The notes beneath the pieces are model-generated. The model was not told the DNA's origin, searched no databases, and saw only the letters and a list, made by a program, of their open reading frames with translations. A stretch of 64,000 nt of DNA from Hibiscus mutabilis (taxonomy: Eukaryota > Streptophyta > Magnoliopsida > Malvales > Malvaceae): contig CM033714.1 in the NCBI GenBank assembly GCA_019671005.1, positions 83,877,909 through 83,941,908 on the forward strand. The letters are read 5' to 3'. Within the stretch, counting starts at the first letter, position 1, and each line of letters starts with the position of its first letter. The translations under genes and the position numbers were made by a program. Positions 1-11,030 of the stretch are shown here, one piece after another.

Positions 1-966
1 TTCGAATTTATTTGTTTTATTTTTTACGGTTTTAGAAGACTATAAATACCCTTTTGGGTAAAGTTTGATGTACTCATATTTTTACTTTTCTTTTATTTAT
101 AAAATTCTCTCGTTTTTTTTTCAACTTTTGTTTCTATTTTAAGTTTTACTTCTTTTCTAAAAATGCTAAGTATGATTTCCATCTTAGCTAAACTTTTAAT
201 TAGCCAATGGCCTAGCGATGACTCAGTTCATTTTTTCAGAATTGAAAAGCACTTAATATCTTCGGATATCATTCTCAATTTTCTAGAAATTTAGATTGAT
301 AATCGGCCTTAAAATCTTTACACTTTCATTTCAAAAAACGTGCATTGGTGTGAATGTTGTTTTGATTTGCCGCTGGGAGGAATGATGCGCTTGTAGCACA
401 TTTGACTTCTTGTGAACACACTTAGCGACGGTATGCTAAGGGAAATTAAGATCGGGTTCGATTCTCGTTGAGACAACATAACTCGAGTCAGGCTTTTCTA
501 GCACTTAAACTATATTGGTGCTAGTGACGATAGATGTGGTTAGTCCAAGTAAGGACTGAATTCCAAAGATTGGCTTGGGAATATCGGTTTACCAATGAGA
601 AAAGTAAGTTACTATAGTTGGGCCTTGTAGATTATAACTGGTATGTATCCGGAGTAAAATCTCTTTTAATGATCGAAACGAATTGAGACGGAGCAAAACT
701 TGAGGCTATATTTCTACCATCGTTATTTTCAACTATTACTTTTTTCTTTTCGTGATTCCTCTAAATTACTTTTATTTTACAATTTTTATTCTTGAATTTT
801 AATCCCTCTTTTCTTTCTTTATTTTTTACTGGAACAAGATCAACGCAATTCAGCATTGGAAATTCCTTAGTCCTTACGGATCGATCATTCTTCTCTATAC
901 TACACTTTAATTTATTTCAATTTGAGAAAAAAAGAATATTTATTTTACAATTTACTACAATTGTCA
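1..966 (+). mobile_element. Partial LTR of an Athila-like Ty3/gypsy element
   Basis: This AT-rich non-coding stretch ends directly before a primer-binding site and a gag reading frame, so it is read as the 3' part of a 5' LTR; the window begins inside it. The end is taken at the CA at 965-966, just before the primer site. There is no second LTR in the window to define the start. The lineage (Athila-like) is inferred from the tRNA-Asp-type primer site. Confidence 0.5.
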
Positions 967-969
967 AAT

Positions 970-987
970 TGGCGTAATTGCCGGGGA
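970..987 (+). other. Primer-binding site, tRNA-Asp type
   Basis: The stretch TGGCGTAATTGCCGGGGA matches the complement of the 3' end of plant tRNA-Asp (TGGCGCCGTTGCCGGGGA) except for three adjacent bases. Athila and related Ty3/gypsy lineages use this primer. It lies just after the LTR tail and 36 bp before the gag start, where a primer site should be. Confidence 0.6.
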
Positions 988-1023
988 TTTCGGCAAATTA
1001 CTAATATTGTTTTGTTTTGATCT

Positions 1024-1647
1024 ATGACCATATCACTTTCGGGAGACCTAGTAGATTACGAATCCGAGATTGAAGCTCTTGCCCGGAGACTACGCGAAGA
1101 GACCCTTAAGCGTAGAAGATTGAATCGAGACCTTCAACCGAAACAAGATCCAAACTTTGAGGAGCTTTCTTACACCGATGCGTTATTTACGCTAAACAAA
1201 AAAGAATCAGAAGACATGGCTGAACAAACTATCCAAGAGCTCACTGCAGCACCTAACGAACAACAACTGATGTGCATCACATTTTCGAATGGCGAAACAC
1301 CGTTCGAGTTAAAGACAGGGCTAATTCACCTTTTATCGACGTTCCATGACATACAGAATGAAAACTCGCACAAGCATCTTACGAAATTTCACATGGTTTG
1401 CTTAAGCATGAAACCACAGAGAGTATCTGAGGATCAAATTAAACTTTGGGCTTTCTCTTTTTCCTTAGCCGATTTGTCTAAGGATTGGTTATTTTACTTA
1501 CCACTAGGATCGGTTAATACATGGGCTAATATGTCTAAATTATTTCTTGACAGATTCTTCCCTGCTGCACCTGACGAGCAACAACCGATGTGCATCACAT
1601 TTTCGAATGGCAAAATATCGTTCGAGTTAAAGACAGGGCTAATGTAA
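1024..1647 (+). pseudogene. Truncated gag of a Ty3/gypsy retrotransposon
   Basis: A 207-codon open frame matches the retrotransposon gag type of plant Ty3/gypsy elements. The typical blocks FELKTGLIHLL, HKHLTKFH, IKLWAFSFSLAD, KDWLFYLP and LFLDRFFPA occur in the expected order at about residues 90-185. After FFPA the frame does not continue into the usual gag. It jumps back to a second copy of the earlier segment beginning at DEQQPMCITFSNG (about 27 residues, 75-80 bp), then stops inside a new sequence beginning TGTAACAGCC. No protease or pol follows. The element is dead and its 3' part has been removed. Confidence 0.7.
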
Positions 1648-1690
1648 CAGCCTCTTCCCGGTCTGGTAGAGAACCGGGTCGGAAAGCGTT
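1643..1690 (+). mobile_element. Head of a second LTR (TGTAACA type), fragment
   Basis: The gag frame is interrupted by TGTAACAGCCTCTTCCCGG followed by ACCGGGTCGG and CGTTA. This hairpin-like layout also occurs at 63063-63113, and TGTAAC..CC heads are typical of LTRs in plant Tekay/Del-type gypsy elements. How far the fragment runs to the right is unclear. Confidence 0.35.
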
Positions 1691-1870
1691 ATCGAAAAAA
1701 TGCTTATACTTTTGGTTTTGAAGAAACGTTTCTACTTGTTCAAATCAATTTCGATTACCTCACATCCATTCCATTTCTTTTCTAGAAATAAAAAATAAAA
1801 ATAAAATGATGTTTTTCCTATAACATAACATTTCAATATTTTTTCATTGATTTAGATATAAAATATTGAG

Positions 1871-2106
1871 TTATATTTTAATACACAAGGCGTATAAATA
1901 TAATTTATACAAACTTTTATATTTAAGCTATAAAATCTAAAACTTAAATATGTAGCTCTAATACCTTAAAACATAAACCTTAAACCCTAAACTATAAATT
2001 CTACACCCTACACAGTTAACCCTTAAACTCTAAATCTAACATAAATCTTTAAACTCTAAAATTAAAAGATTTATGTAAACTTTATGTATCAAAGTATTTT
2101 TCTAAT
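1871..2106. mobile_element. Small inverted-repeat element with degenerate CCCTAAA core (copy 1)
   Basis: The ends TTATATTTTAATACACAAGG and CTTTATGTATCAAAGTA are imperfect inverted repeats. The core is a run of degenerate AACCTTAAACCCTAAACT-like words. It belongs with the copies at 12237, 14170, 21810 and 52729. A clear target duplication was not found for this copy. Confidence 0.5.
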
Positions 2107-2719
2107 ATATTTGTCAATTTGGTGTTAGTATAGTTGGTAAAATTCGAGTCCAAGTCTTTGAGCATTTAAATTAGGTTCATTATTTGTTTGATTACACCTA
2201 GGATGTCAATTGGGCGGAGAGAGTGCGAAAAGTACTTTTCTCACATCCGTTCCCGTTAAGAATTTGCATCTTCATCCTCGCTTCATGACTCGCTGTAAAT
2301 ATAAAATCTAAAATCATTTTTGTCTCGTAACCCGCAATATTAAAACTATTCCTGCCTCATCATCTACGTGGGTCCTGGAAATATAATTTCATTATTTGTA
2401 TTTGTTTGATTATAGTACCTTATAACTTCTAAAAGAAATAAAGAATTTATTTTTGTATTATAATTTTTAGAAAGAAACCAATTAAAAGTAATTATAAAAA
2501 ATTATTTTTTGTTAAAAAGCACTTTTCGACTTCCATGTTTTAGGAATGCTTTCATTACCCCCCAAAAACAAAAGCAGCTTTGGACAATTGAAAAAACACG
2601 TTGAACAAACCCTAAATTCATCGAATACTCCGAAATCATGGCGTATAAAGAGCTACGAATAAGAGAAGATTCCTTCCCGTATATTCTTGCATCTGTCTCT
2701 TCCATTGCCAACTCACATC
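2107..2719. other. Intergenic, AT-rich
   Basis: No coding region is supported here. Around 2195-2380 there is a degenerate stretch (GGATGTCAATTGGGCGGAG onward) of the kind found at the ends of small hAT-like repeats. The minus-strand frame at 2502-2711 has no recognisable protein features. Confidence 0.4.
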
Positions 2720-2737
2720 ATATATATATATATATAT
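2720..2737 (+). promoter_or_regulatory. (TA)n tract, possible core promoter of the NDA gene
   Basis: An 18-bp TA run lies about 1.25 kb before the NDA start codon and about 340 bp before a plausible 5'-UTR splice donor at 3058-3059. It could act as the TATA region of a transcript with a leader intron. This is positional inference only. Confidence 0.3.
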
Positions 2738-3057
2738 GATTTCTTCATGTCCATATCTCTAAATAATAAAAAAACAATACAAGCAGACATGTTCTCAGTG
2801 TGATTCTTATTTTGCTCAACAAACTTTCTTGCGCCTCAAGTCGGTGGCTTTGGGCTTTTCAGCTTTGAGCTTTGCCTTTATTTTAGTGTTTCTAATTTCT
2901 TTTAGCTCACACCATCACCAACCATAAAAGAAAACTTTTTTGGGTTTTCGATTCTTAGTGTGAAAAACAACGCCATTAACATTTTCTCCTAAAACCCTCT
3001 CCAAGAATCTTCGATCCAGCCGCCTACTTCAACAACAGAAAGCTCAAATATTTCAAA

Positions 3058-3950
3058 GTAATCTTCTTCTTGTTGTTGTTGTTTTCAGTTAGGCAATTCT
3101 TTGTGCTTAAAGGCTCTTCATTTATTATAATTGCTTCAAACAGTTCACTCTGTATGTTATGTGTTTGATAATAGATTTCTATATATAATATCTCTAAAAC
3201 CCTTGGGTTGCTCTCTCTATCTCTTTTAAAAATAAATCTGCATTCACGTTGCTAATGTTTGTCAAACTTGATCTTGGGTTGCCCACTTTTATTACCGCTT
3301 TCTCGTTTGCACTTTGTAATTTGTACTATTCCCCCCAATTTTGGTCGTATTTTTGCAAAGCGTCGTTGCTTCTAATGTTACATTTGTTGCAAAGTCACAA
3401 CTTTCTTGGCAATGATCGATCAAGTTTTCTTCATAAATGTGGTGTTCTGTGATGGGTTTTATCTGGTATTGCTCTGAAATAAATGTCAGCCCCTTAGCTT
3501 AGAGCAAATGTTTTTCACATGTGAAGACTTGGAATTATCTTTGGTTAATTCGGGGGGTCATTTTGTTTTAGCTTTGTTGTATCACTTGTTTCACCTTTGT
3601 CCCCAAAATATCATGATACTGGTATCCTGGCCTTGATCTATCGTTATCAATAGTCAATGACAAGTAGTATTGGAATTCCATGGTTTAAACTTGAAAGATT
3701 CTAATGGTACAAATGGAAGATACACTAGCACATGACAGCATTAGCATTCCCTACATGATGATCGATCAAGTTAGTCGGTTAAAGTATGGTATTGGTTGGT
3801 TAAGTCGACTTTTTAGTTTTTCAGTTTTTTAGCTAAACCAACAAATTCTTCTCCCTAGCTTCTCTATATAATTCATCTCCTCAATTTAGGCCTTCTTCTA
3901 TACTGGAATTTCATAGCTTACCTTTTTTTTTATTTTTAACCCCTGGGCAG
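3058..3950 (+). other. Probable 5'-UTR intron of the NDA gene
   Basis: A donor-like CAAA|GTAATC and an acceptor-like CCCTGGGCAG|ATATAAAGG, preceded by a pyrimidine-rich tract, bracket an 893-bp AT-rich stretch. The last 41 bp before the ATG at 3992 would be leader exon 2. Leader introns are common in plant genes for organellar proteins. The short frames inside it have no coding character. Confidence 0.4.
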
Positions 3951-3991
3951 ATATAAAGGTCTCGGTAGAATTTGACTAAAACAAGTTCTTC

Positions 3992-6231
3992 ATGGCATTT
4001 GCACGGGTTGCCAGGAGTGGCTTGAGAAGATCAGGAGGTGCCACCGGCAACTACATGAATGAGAGGAATACCTTCTCCGAAAGAGTATCCGACCACAAAA
4101 GTTTCTTTCCTTCCCTTGAGAAAAACAATGTGCACAACAACTTCACTTACCTTTCCACCACAAGAAGGCTAAATCACACGAGTTTTTGGAGCAGGGGAAT
4201 TAGGACAGCCCCACCTTATCAGTTTCCTTTAGCTGAGCGGATAGTGGAGTCTGAATCAGAACATGATGAACCGAGGCGTCCAGGACTAGAGGCAACTAAG
4301 CCAGGTGAAAAGCCTAGAGTGGTTGTCCTTGGTACCGGATGGGCAGCATGCCGATTCCTCAAGGGGCTTGACACCAAAATCTATGATGTTGTTTGCATAT
4401 CACCTAGAAACCACATGGTTTTCACCCCTTTGCTTGCTTCAACTTGTGTTGGCACACTTGAATTCCGCTCAGTTTCTGAACCTGTTAGCCGGATACAGTC
4501 TGCATTGGCAACAAGCCCCAACTCATACTTCTATCTTGCTTCTTGCATAGGCCTTGACACTAACAATCATGAGGTGAGTTAATACATACCAGATTCATTG
4601 GCAACTTTCTGATCATGTTATTAAACCTATAAGGACATACTTTGACAGGTATATTGCGAGGCAAGGAGCAACGGTGGACTACCTCACGAGCCTTATCAAT
4701 TTAAAGTTGCATATGACAAGCTTGTAATAGCTGCTGGAGCCGAGCCATTAACTTTTGGTATCAAGGGTGTGAAAGAAAATGCATATTTCCTTCGTGAAGT
4801 GAATCACGCCCAAGAAATAAGGAAAAAACTCCTTTTGAACTTGATGCTCTCTGAAAATCCAGGTGAGTGATTTGTATTCTGGCCATAGATTTTTTTTCTG
4901 GTGTCTCCTTTGAATCCTCGTCTGTGCTTGTTACACATATAATCATACCAAGAACCCCACAACGAGGACTCTCTGTCTCGGTTCTAACTTCCATAACTAC
5001 ATTCTCTTATGGTTCAGTTTGTCGTTTCAGGCATATCCGAAGAAGAAAAGAAACGCCTATTGCACTGTGTTATCATTGGGGGTGGTCCGACAGGAGTTGA
5101 GTTCAGTGGTGAGTTGAGCGATTTCATAATGAGAGATGTCCACGAGAGGTACAGTCATGTAAAAGATTACATCAAGGTCACACTTATAGAGGTAATTAGG
5201 ACCAACCCTTTATCATATTTGTATAAGTAACATATGTGTATACGGATGTTGATATTGTCAATATCTATACCTTAATCAGGCAAATGAGATTTTGTCATCC
5301 TTTGATGTCGGACTACGACAGTATGCAACAAATCACTTGAAGAAGGTAATTTGAATACCTTTCTTCATGTCCTGGAGATCTTGTGTTTTATAATTCTCGA
5401 ACCTATTCGTGACACCTATGAAAATTTTGGATCAGTCTGGTGTTCACCTTATGCGAGGTGTTGTGAAAGAAGTTCATCCCAAAAGGATTATTCTCAGTGA
5501 CGGAACTGATGTGCCTTATGGCCTATTGGTTTGGTCTACTGGCGTTGGTGCCTCCGAGTTCATTAAATCACTAAATCTTCCCAAGTCCCCAGGTGGAAGG
5601 TATAAACACAAGTCTCTGCTTTTCTCTCCCAGTATATATTTCTTGGATCATATTTAACCAACTTCTAAGGGCTGTACAGGATTGGTGTTGATCAATGGTT
5701 GCGTGTACCTTCGGTAGAAGATGTATTTGCACTTGGCGATTGTGCCGGTTTCCTTGAACAGACAGGGAAGACTGTCCTTCCAGCTCTAGCTCAGGTTGCA
5801 GAAAGGCAAGGTAAATACCTGGTGGAGGTGTTCAACAGGATTGTGAAACAGGATGGGGGCAAGGCATTTAGTGCCAAAGACATGTCTCTAGGAGACCCTT
5901 TTGTCTATAAACATCTCGGAAGCATGGCATCGGTCGGTCGTTACAAGGCCCTGGTGGATCTTCGCCAATCCAAGGTAAAATCAACAACACCCCATTTCAT
6001 TTCCTTGAAAGATTTTCAACAAAGGTTACCAGTTTTTTCGAGTGTTTGACTTTTTTGTGCTGCTGCATCTGCCAGGACGCTCAGGGCATATCACTTGCCG
6101 GGTTCGTCAGCTGGTTGATATGGCGGTCGGCTTACTTGACGCGTGTGGTTAGTTGGAGGAACAGGTTCTATGTGGCGGTTAACTGGGCTACCACGCTGGT
6201 CTTTGGCAGGGATGACTCCAGGATAGGCTGA
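3992..6231 (+). CDS. NDA: Internal alternative NAD(P)H-ubiquinone oxidoreductase, mitochondrial (NDA type)
   Basis: Type II, rotenone-insensitive NAD(P)H dehydrogenase, which passes electrons from matrix NAD(P)H to ubiquinone without pumping protons. Exons are 3992-4573, 4649-4862, 5031-5191, 5280-5345, 5436-5599, 5680-5974 and 6076-6231. All introns are GT..AG, the frame is unbroken, and the product is 545 aa. Residues 1 to about 75 are Arg/Ser-rich and acid-poor, as in a mitochondrial targeting peptide. The FAD-binding motif VVVLGTGWAACRFL has its GxG at 114-116. The second nucleotide-binding motif GGGPTGVEFSGEL starts at 282. The FAD contact VFALGDCAG and the C-terminal NDA signature (SWRNRFYVAVNWATTLVFGR) are present. 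There is no EF-hand insertion, which argues against the NDB class. It is longer than the roughly 510 aa of the Arabidopsis NDA proteins as I recall them, mainly through the N-terminus. An AATAAA lies at 6264. Whether it is the NDA1 or NDA2 orthologue cannot be decided here. Confidence 0.93.
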
Positions 6232-6399
6232 GACATGACCGTCATTGGCTTTGACTGGTCTTTAATAAATTTGAAGTCTTATATACCATAAATCTTTCAC
6301 TGATTCCAAGTTCACGCTTTGATTTTGTATATTTTAGTGTCAGCTTAATGTTGTTGGCGAAACTGAATAATATACAGAGAAACATAGATTTCAAGCAAA

Positions 6400-7000
6400 C
6401 TTTTTGGGCTTTGATAACTTTATAAAGCTTTAGAAAGGTAAAAAATTCATTTATCTGAAAGCTGTACAAAGCAGACATGAACATCGACGACAAAACACAA
6501 AGCTCATATCTTTCTTACAAACTCATCAATCAAAACCTGGGTTCTTTTAAGGACAATGAAGTTGGCTAAGCTGAGTAGTGGCTGCTCTGCGAGAAAAAAC
6601 AGAAGCTAAGGAATGGGCAATTCCGACTAATATAACCACTTTCACTTTACCCCTCTTCGGGATCGGACGTCCGGCGGTCCTCGGTGAAAAGCTGCGCCGT
6701 TGATCCTTTCTCTCCTTGCTCCGGCCATTCCTTCTGACACTTATTTCTAAGATTAATAGAGACTAGAGAAATCTGTAAGATGAAAAGAAAACAGAGAGCT
6801 GCTTTGTTGCTTTGGGTTTGTGTTGTGTGATTCGCAGGTGGTATCCGTTGCTTTATATAAAGAGAAGAACAAATGATTGCCCTTTGTTTGTTGCAAATAT
6901 TACAATCATTGCCAGCAGAAATAGTTTGACTGTGAGTTGACTCTATTGTGAACTGTTGCATTCACACCATGGCATGGACTCCCAGTGCTGTTCTTTTCTC
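6400..7000 (-). repeat. Tandem unit A: micro-gene copy 1 and its flanks
   Basis: This segment shares long collinear similarity with 10440-11030 and 16080-16720. The shared blocks are a 3' flank (CTGAAAGCTGTACAA word), the coding block, a TATATAA box and an upstream block (GAACAAATGATTGCCC on the plus strand). Further similarity continues at 7180-7360, and at 12505-12660 and 16735-16910 in the other units. The whole is an old tandem triplication. Confidence 0.75.
6547..6728 (-). pseudogene. Micro-gene family, copy 1, frameshifted
   Basis: Read from the ATG at 6728, the frame starts like its two paralogues (MAGARRERING) but lacks one base just after the GGC of the eleventh codon. It therefore ends early in the wrong frame. 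The other frame still encodes the conserved core (RPIPKRGKVKVVILVGIAHS) and runs to a stop at 6547-6549. The length from ATG to that stop (182 bp) is not a multiple of three, as expected for one missing base. A TATATAA box (6854-6860) and the upstream block are kept. The longer minus-strand frame at 6647-6961 only overlaps it in another frame. Confidence 0.6.
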
Positions 7001-7780
7001 TGTCGGAAATAATTTTCCGAATTTATTATATAAAAAATAATTAAAGTGTTATTTTTATATGAGAAAATAATATTTTTTTGTCAAAAAGTTATAGGGTTAT
7101 TTTCAATAAAATCCCTGGAAACGAAAATTCTTGGATTTGGTATTGTTCCGAGTGAAGTGTGAACAGGGCAGTGTTTGAGTGCAAAATTTATGATTTTTTA
7201 ATGGCAGAGGCTGAGTTGGTGTATTTAGGGACAGCGACAAGAAAAGATTCTGTCTTGTAATAATACAAAGTAAGGTTTGAGCTTTGTCATGTAAAGTTTA
7301 ATAATCATGTCTCCACTGATATCACGTGTTTCATTCTGTTCCATTAACTTTGAAAAATAATTGAGGTTTGTTTTTGAAAAATACATTAGATTTTTTTTGT
7401 TGGAAAAGTTTGATTTAATACTTGAGTATTTAATATGATTAAAATTATATATTTTTAACAAGATAAATAATCATTTTATATATAATATTGTAAGGTAAAA
7501 ATGTATTTAAAATCAACAAATTTATGTTGAGAGATTCACTCACCAAAATTAAATAAACGACGTAAGTTGATCCGAATAATTAAAGTAAAACTCTGAAAAT
7601 TTGAAAGACAACAAAAAATAAAATTAATTAGAGAGATATAAAATTTGAAGCCACAAATAATTTATTAAATATATTTTTATGTCTCGATAAAAAAAACACA
7701 TAACCATAAGATAATAAATAAAAGTTAACTAAATAATTTTCATCTCAAAAAGCAATTTGCAGATGCATAAGTATATATTT
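7001..7780. other. Intergenic, rest of tandem unit A
   Basis: AT-rich DNA. The part 7180-7360 is collinear with 12505-12660 and 16735-16910 (shared words GCTGAGTTGGTG, TTTAGGGACAGCGACAA, TTCTGTCTTGTAATAATA), so it belongs to the tandem unit. No gene is seen. Confidence 0.5.
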
Positions 7781-7789
7781 CAACTTTCT

Positions 7790-8560
7790 CGTTTGAGTTT
7801 AAAAGTGCTCTCGAATGCACTTTTAGTATCAATTTTGCAACTGAACTTTTCAACCGTTGTTGGATATCAATCACCACCAATCACGAGCCGTTGTCACTCT
7901 TTATCAATCATCATTCATGGTAAAAATCGATATCAAAATGTTTGTATTTCACCCATCTTTCTTCTTTTCGAATTAATTTTTCACAAAACTCGCACAAAAA
8001 TTGACGAAAATCCATCTAAAGGGTTTGACATGCTAATACGTTAAACTCCTTTGATGGTCGTCGATGAGGCTAGCATTGAGTTATGTTTGTCTTCTCAAAA
8101 TAATGATTCTCATTGTTTGGATATTCGAACAAACACTTAAAATTCGTTAAATTCGAGAAAGCTTGGTAATTTTTTTTAAATTATGATTTATAAAGAGGAT
8201 AGTAAAATATAAACTGACAAAGTGGTAGAGGACAACGAGAAAAATTCATTGGTGTATTGGGTGACCATAAAAGACGTTAGAGAATGATAATTTTTAACGG
8301 CGGATAAAAATGAATGAAAACCCCAATTTTGTTGAAGAAGATAATGTGTTGAATAAAAAATAGTTTTTTTTTTTTGGTTTCCTTGTCAACACCAAGTTAA
8401 TAATAATTTTCCAATCATCATGTTGTTAACGGATTAAAGATCAATTGTATAATTGAAACAAAAAAATCAAAGTTCAATATTAGAATTTCTAAAGCAATTG
8501 AAAGTTCAATAACAATACATTGCCTTAAGTTCAAAGGTATCATTCTAGTTTATTCTAAAT
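7790..8560. repeat. Dispersed repeat, related to 43080-43790
   Basis: The two stretches share order and wording over about 700 bp: CAATCACCA..CCGTT, then TCATT..TGG, then TTTTTCACAAAACTC versus TTTTTTGTAAAACTC, then GACGAAAATCC versus AACGAAAATCTG, then AAGAAAGCT-like words and a shared tail. Identity is modest, so this is an old interspersed repeat. No coding signal is seen. The plus-strand frame at 7757-8044 is an accident of the repeat. Confidence 0.45.
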
Positions 8561-8639
8561 TTTAATGATATATTTTTTGAAATAATTATGCAAAATCTAC
8601 TAAATTAAATTTAGATATTATAAATTAAATTTAAAAGAA

Positions 8640-9080
8640 CTCAAATCTAATGACATAAATATAAAATCGTCACGATTCGGTCATCTGTAGAGTTATACAT
8701 CCCACCTTGTCCAAGCATTATAAGCTAAAGCAAAAGGAGAGAGTTTCTTTAAAAAAGTTGTAATATATTTTCTTTCTTTCTTTATAGAATGTTAGTGGGG
8801 AGTCACAATCTCATTCCCAAATCTTGTGCTTGAGTCAGAATGGGATTTTGAAGAAAAAGAAAATCAACTTGTCACAAAAATCATTAGAACCATCTTCTTT
8901 TTACAACCAATGAATAATTATTTAACTAGTGAATTTGAATTTAATAGTGAAAAGAGTGAACTTCCCGAAATCCTTGCACGGTTTACTTTAATAATAATGG
9001 AGGGAATAGAATCGAGTATGAGTTAATTAGATCCACAATATCTATTTAAATACTCTACCACCCAAAGTACAATATATATA
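8640..9080. repeat. Right part of tandem unit A
   Basis: This stretch is similar to 13670-14100. Shared pieces are TTCCCAAATCTTG, ATGGGATTTTG, CATCAAAGCCATCT-like words, TAGTGAAAAGAG, GGAGGGAATAGATTCG and TACCACCCAAAGTAC. It indicates that the duplicated unit was at least about 2.5 kb long and carried this non-coding block besides the micro-gene. The 66-codon frame at 8826-9026 is not conserved in the partner. Confidence 0.5.
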
Positions 9081-10440
9081 TATAATACGAGATTTTTTTT
9101 TGGTTTAACTATCACTATCCGTATCAAACTCATTAACCGACTAATATAACTTACTTGATTTTTTGTACTCTTTTTCTCTCTCTTTCCATTAGTATTTATT
9201 AAAATTGTATCGCTTTTGTTATTTCATACCGTTGGTTGGTTTTAAATTTTGAAGAAGATGCTTCAACATTGAGAAATCAAAGGAAATCTACAATATTCAC
9301 CATTCGATCAGCGTAAAATTAGGATGCAGTGCTCGTGTCCTCCTCCTCCACCTCCCCACTGTTTGAATTTTGAATAAGATGCTTCAACGCTGAGAAATCA
9401 ATAAAAATCTAAAAACTAGGGAGTTCACATAAAGTAAAGAAAGTTTTGGGGGCCAATTCATAGTTTTTAAAAGACATATGTCTAATCATAACACCGTTAA
9501 ATATTGAACGACAAAGTGACCAAAATAAGAGTAAATCAAAAGTTTATTGATTAAAATTTTTAAAACTTAAGTAATGAAATTTATAATTTGCCCATAAACA
9601 TGTTGAATTAAATTAAAATTAAAACTAAATTAATAGAGTGTGTAAGTAATGAGGATGAAATGTAATTAAAAAAGTTTATTTAATTATCATGTAATTAATA
9701 TTGTTAACGTTTTAATAGTTTCATGGATTAATTGACAAAATACATAATTAAATGGTCATAATAGGATTATCCCAACAGTTTAGTGACCTACATTATAATT
9801 CTTTCCACGAATTAGTTTTTTTAACGTTATGATATGATTATATGATAATATTTTATTATTAATCTTATCCCTTTCATAATATATATATTGTGCAAACAAG
9901 TTGTTCGAACTCGAATTTTTTAAAATATCAACATTTTATTTTTCACTGAAGCCACTAGATGAGTGCTTTATACATATTAGTTTAATAATAATGATGTTGG
10001 GAGTTGGATTTATTTGAACAAAAAAAAGTTAGATTTATGCCTTAATTATGAAGGAGGGACTAGATTCGACTCCATCAAGTAATTAGATCTACTCATACGA
10101 GCAAGGACGAAGCTATTAATAGGTTGGAGAGGATTGTTGCCCTTCTAAAATTTTGATATAATAGTATTTTAGATTTTTTTTATTTAAATATTAAACAAAT
10201 AAAATGTGTCTCTTGTAATTTTTAAATTAGAGATTTAACTCTTGATCTCGCAGTGTCTAACTTTAATCCTAACTCTATCACTGGGTACAAGTTTCCCATG
10301 GAAGATGTACCTTTGATAATTACGATTTAGACCAGGTTTAATATCAGTTGAGTTTTGACCTTCTTCAATCATGTCTATGAATTGAATTCAGGCATCTGAA
10401 CCAACCCATAAAACATAAGATAAAACTTAGGATTTATTTT
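9081..10440. other. Intergenic, AT-rich
   Basis: No gene is seen. 9985-10085 repeats wording found at 13985-14045 (GAAGGAGGGA..AGATTCG, TAATTAGATC), so unit boundaries overlap here. 9890-9970 resembles 54045-54150 (AAGTTGTTCGAACTCGAATTT) and looks like a short dispersed repeat. Confidence 0.4.
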
Positions 10441-10594
10441 ATGAAACCAATTCAAATAAACTGAAATTCAGTGATCTGAAAGCTGTACAACCAGACGGAC
10501 ATGAACGCCAATAACAAAAACAATAAAGCTCATGCCTCGCATTCGCATAGGTTCAAATAAAGCTCTTTCCTACAAAATCATCAATCAAGGACAC

Positions 10595-10771
10595 CTAAGA
10601 CAACTGAGCAGCGGCTGCCCTACGACTATTTAGGGAGAAAATAGAAGCAAAAGAATGGGCAATTCCCACCAAGATTGCCACTTTCACTTTACCCCTCTTT
10701 GGGATCGGACGTCCGGCGGTCCCCGGTGAAAACCTCCCGCCGTTGATCCTTTCTCTCGTTGCTCCCGCCAT
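10595..10771 (-). CDS. Micro-gene family, copy 2, 58-residue protein of unknown function
   Basis: This open frame runs from ATG (10771) to TAG (10595-10597). It is too short for usual ORF cut-offs but is supported by conservation with copy 3 at 16310-16477. The N-terminus is basic and Gly-rich (MAGATRERINGG). The centre has a Pro/Arg/Lys patch, RPIPKRGKVKV, about residues 21-31. A hydrophobic or amphipathic stretch, AILVGIAHSFASIFS, follows at about 32-46, then a small Ala-rich tail ending QLS. Compared with copy 3, many differences are silent or conservative and the stop is shared, which suggests selection on the protein. A TATATAA box at 10881-10887 and a conserved upstream block give it a likely promoter. 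No family name is recognised. A membrane-associated or amphipathic peptide is possible. Confidence 0.7.
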   Translation of the reverse strand: MAGATRERINGGRFSPGTAGRPIPKRGKVKVAILVGIAHSFASIFSLNSRRAAAAQLS

Positions 10772-10871
10772 TTCTACTAAGATCTAAGAGGTGAAGACAA
10801 CACACAGAGCTGTTCTCTGGAAACTTTTGGGTTCTGAACCGTCGAATGAATTTGGTTTGTTGTGTCATTTG

Positions 10872-10950
10872 TCCATTGCTTATATAAAGAGAAGAACAAA
10901 TAATTGCCCTTCGTTTTCTCCTAATATTACAGTACCCATGCCCACAAGAA
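10872..10950 (-). promoter_or_regulatory. Conserved promoter block of micro-gene copy 2
   Basis: TATATAA at 10881-10887, about 110 bp upstream of the ATG on the minus strand, is followed upstream by a block (GAACAAATAATTGCCCTTCG on the plus strand, then AATATTACAGT) that is nearly the same beside copies 1 and 3. Conservation at both a TATA box and its upstream block points to a functional core promoter. Confidence 0.5.
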
Positions 10951-11030
10951 GAGGTTGACTTTGAGTTAACTCTACTGCTCTTTCTTCTTATGAACTGTTC
11001 TATTCACATTGTGGGTCAGATCTGACGCGC

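Noticed and set aside
1900..2080. Interstitial telomere repeats (CCCTAAA-like)
   Set aside because: The words are degenerate, always sit inside bounded inverted-repeat elements, and recur in the same context elsewhere in the window.
6647..6961. 104-codon minus-strand frame ending SDPEEG
   Set aside because: It overlaps micro-gene copy 1 in another frame and is not open in copies 2 and 3, whereas the short frame is conserved.
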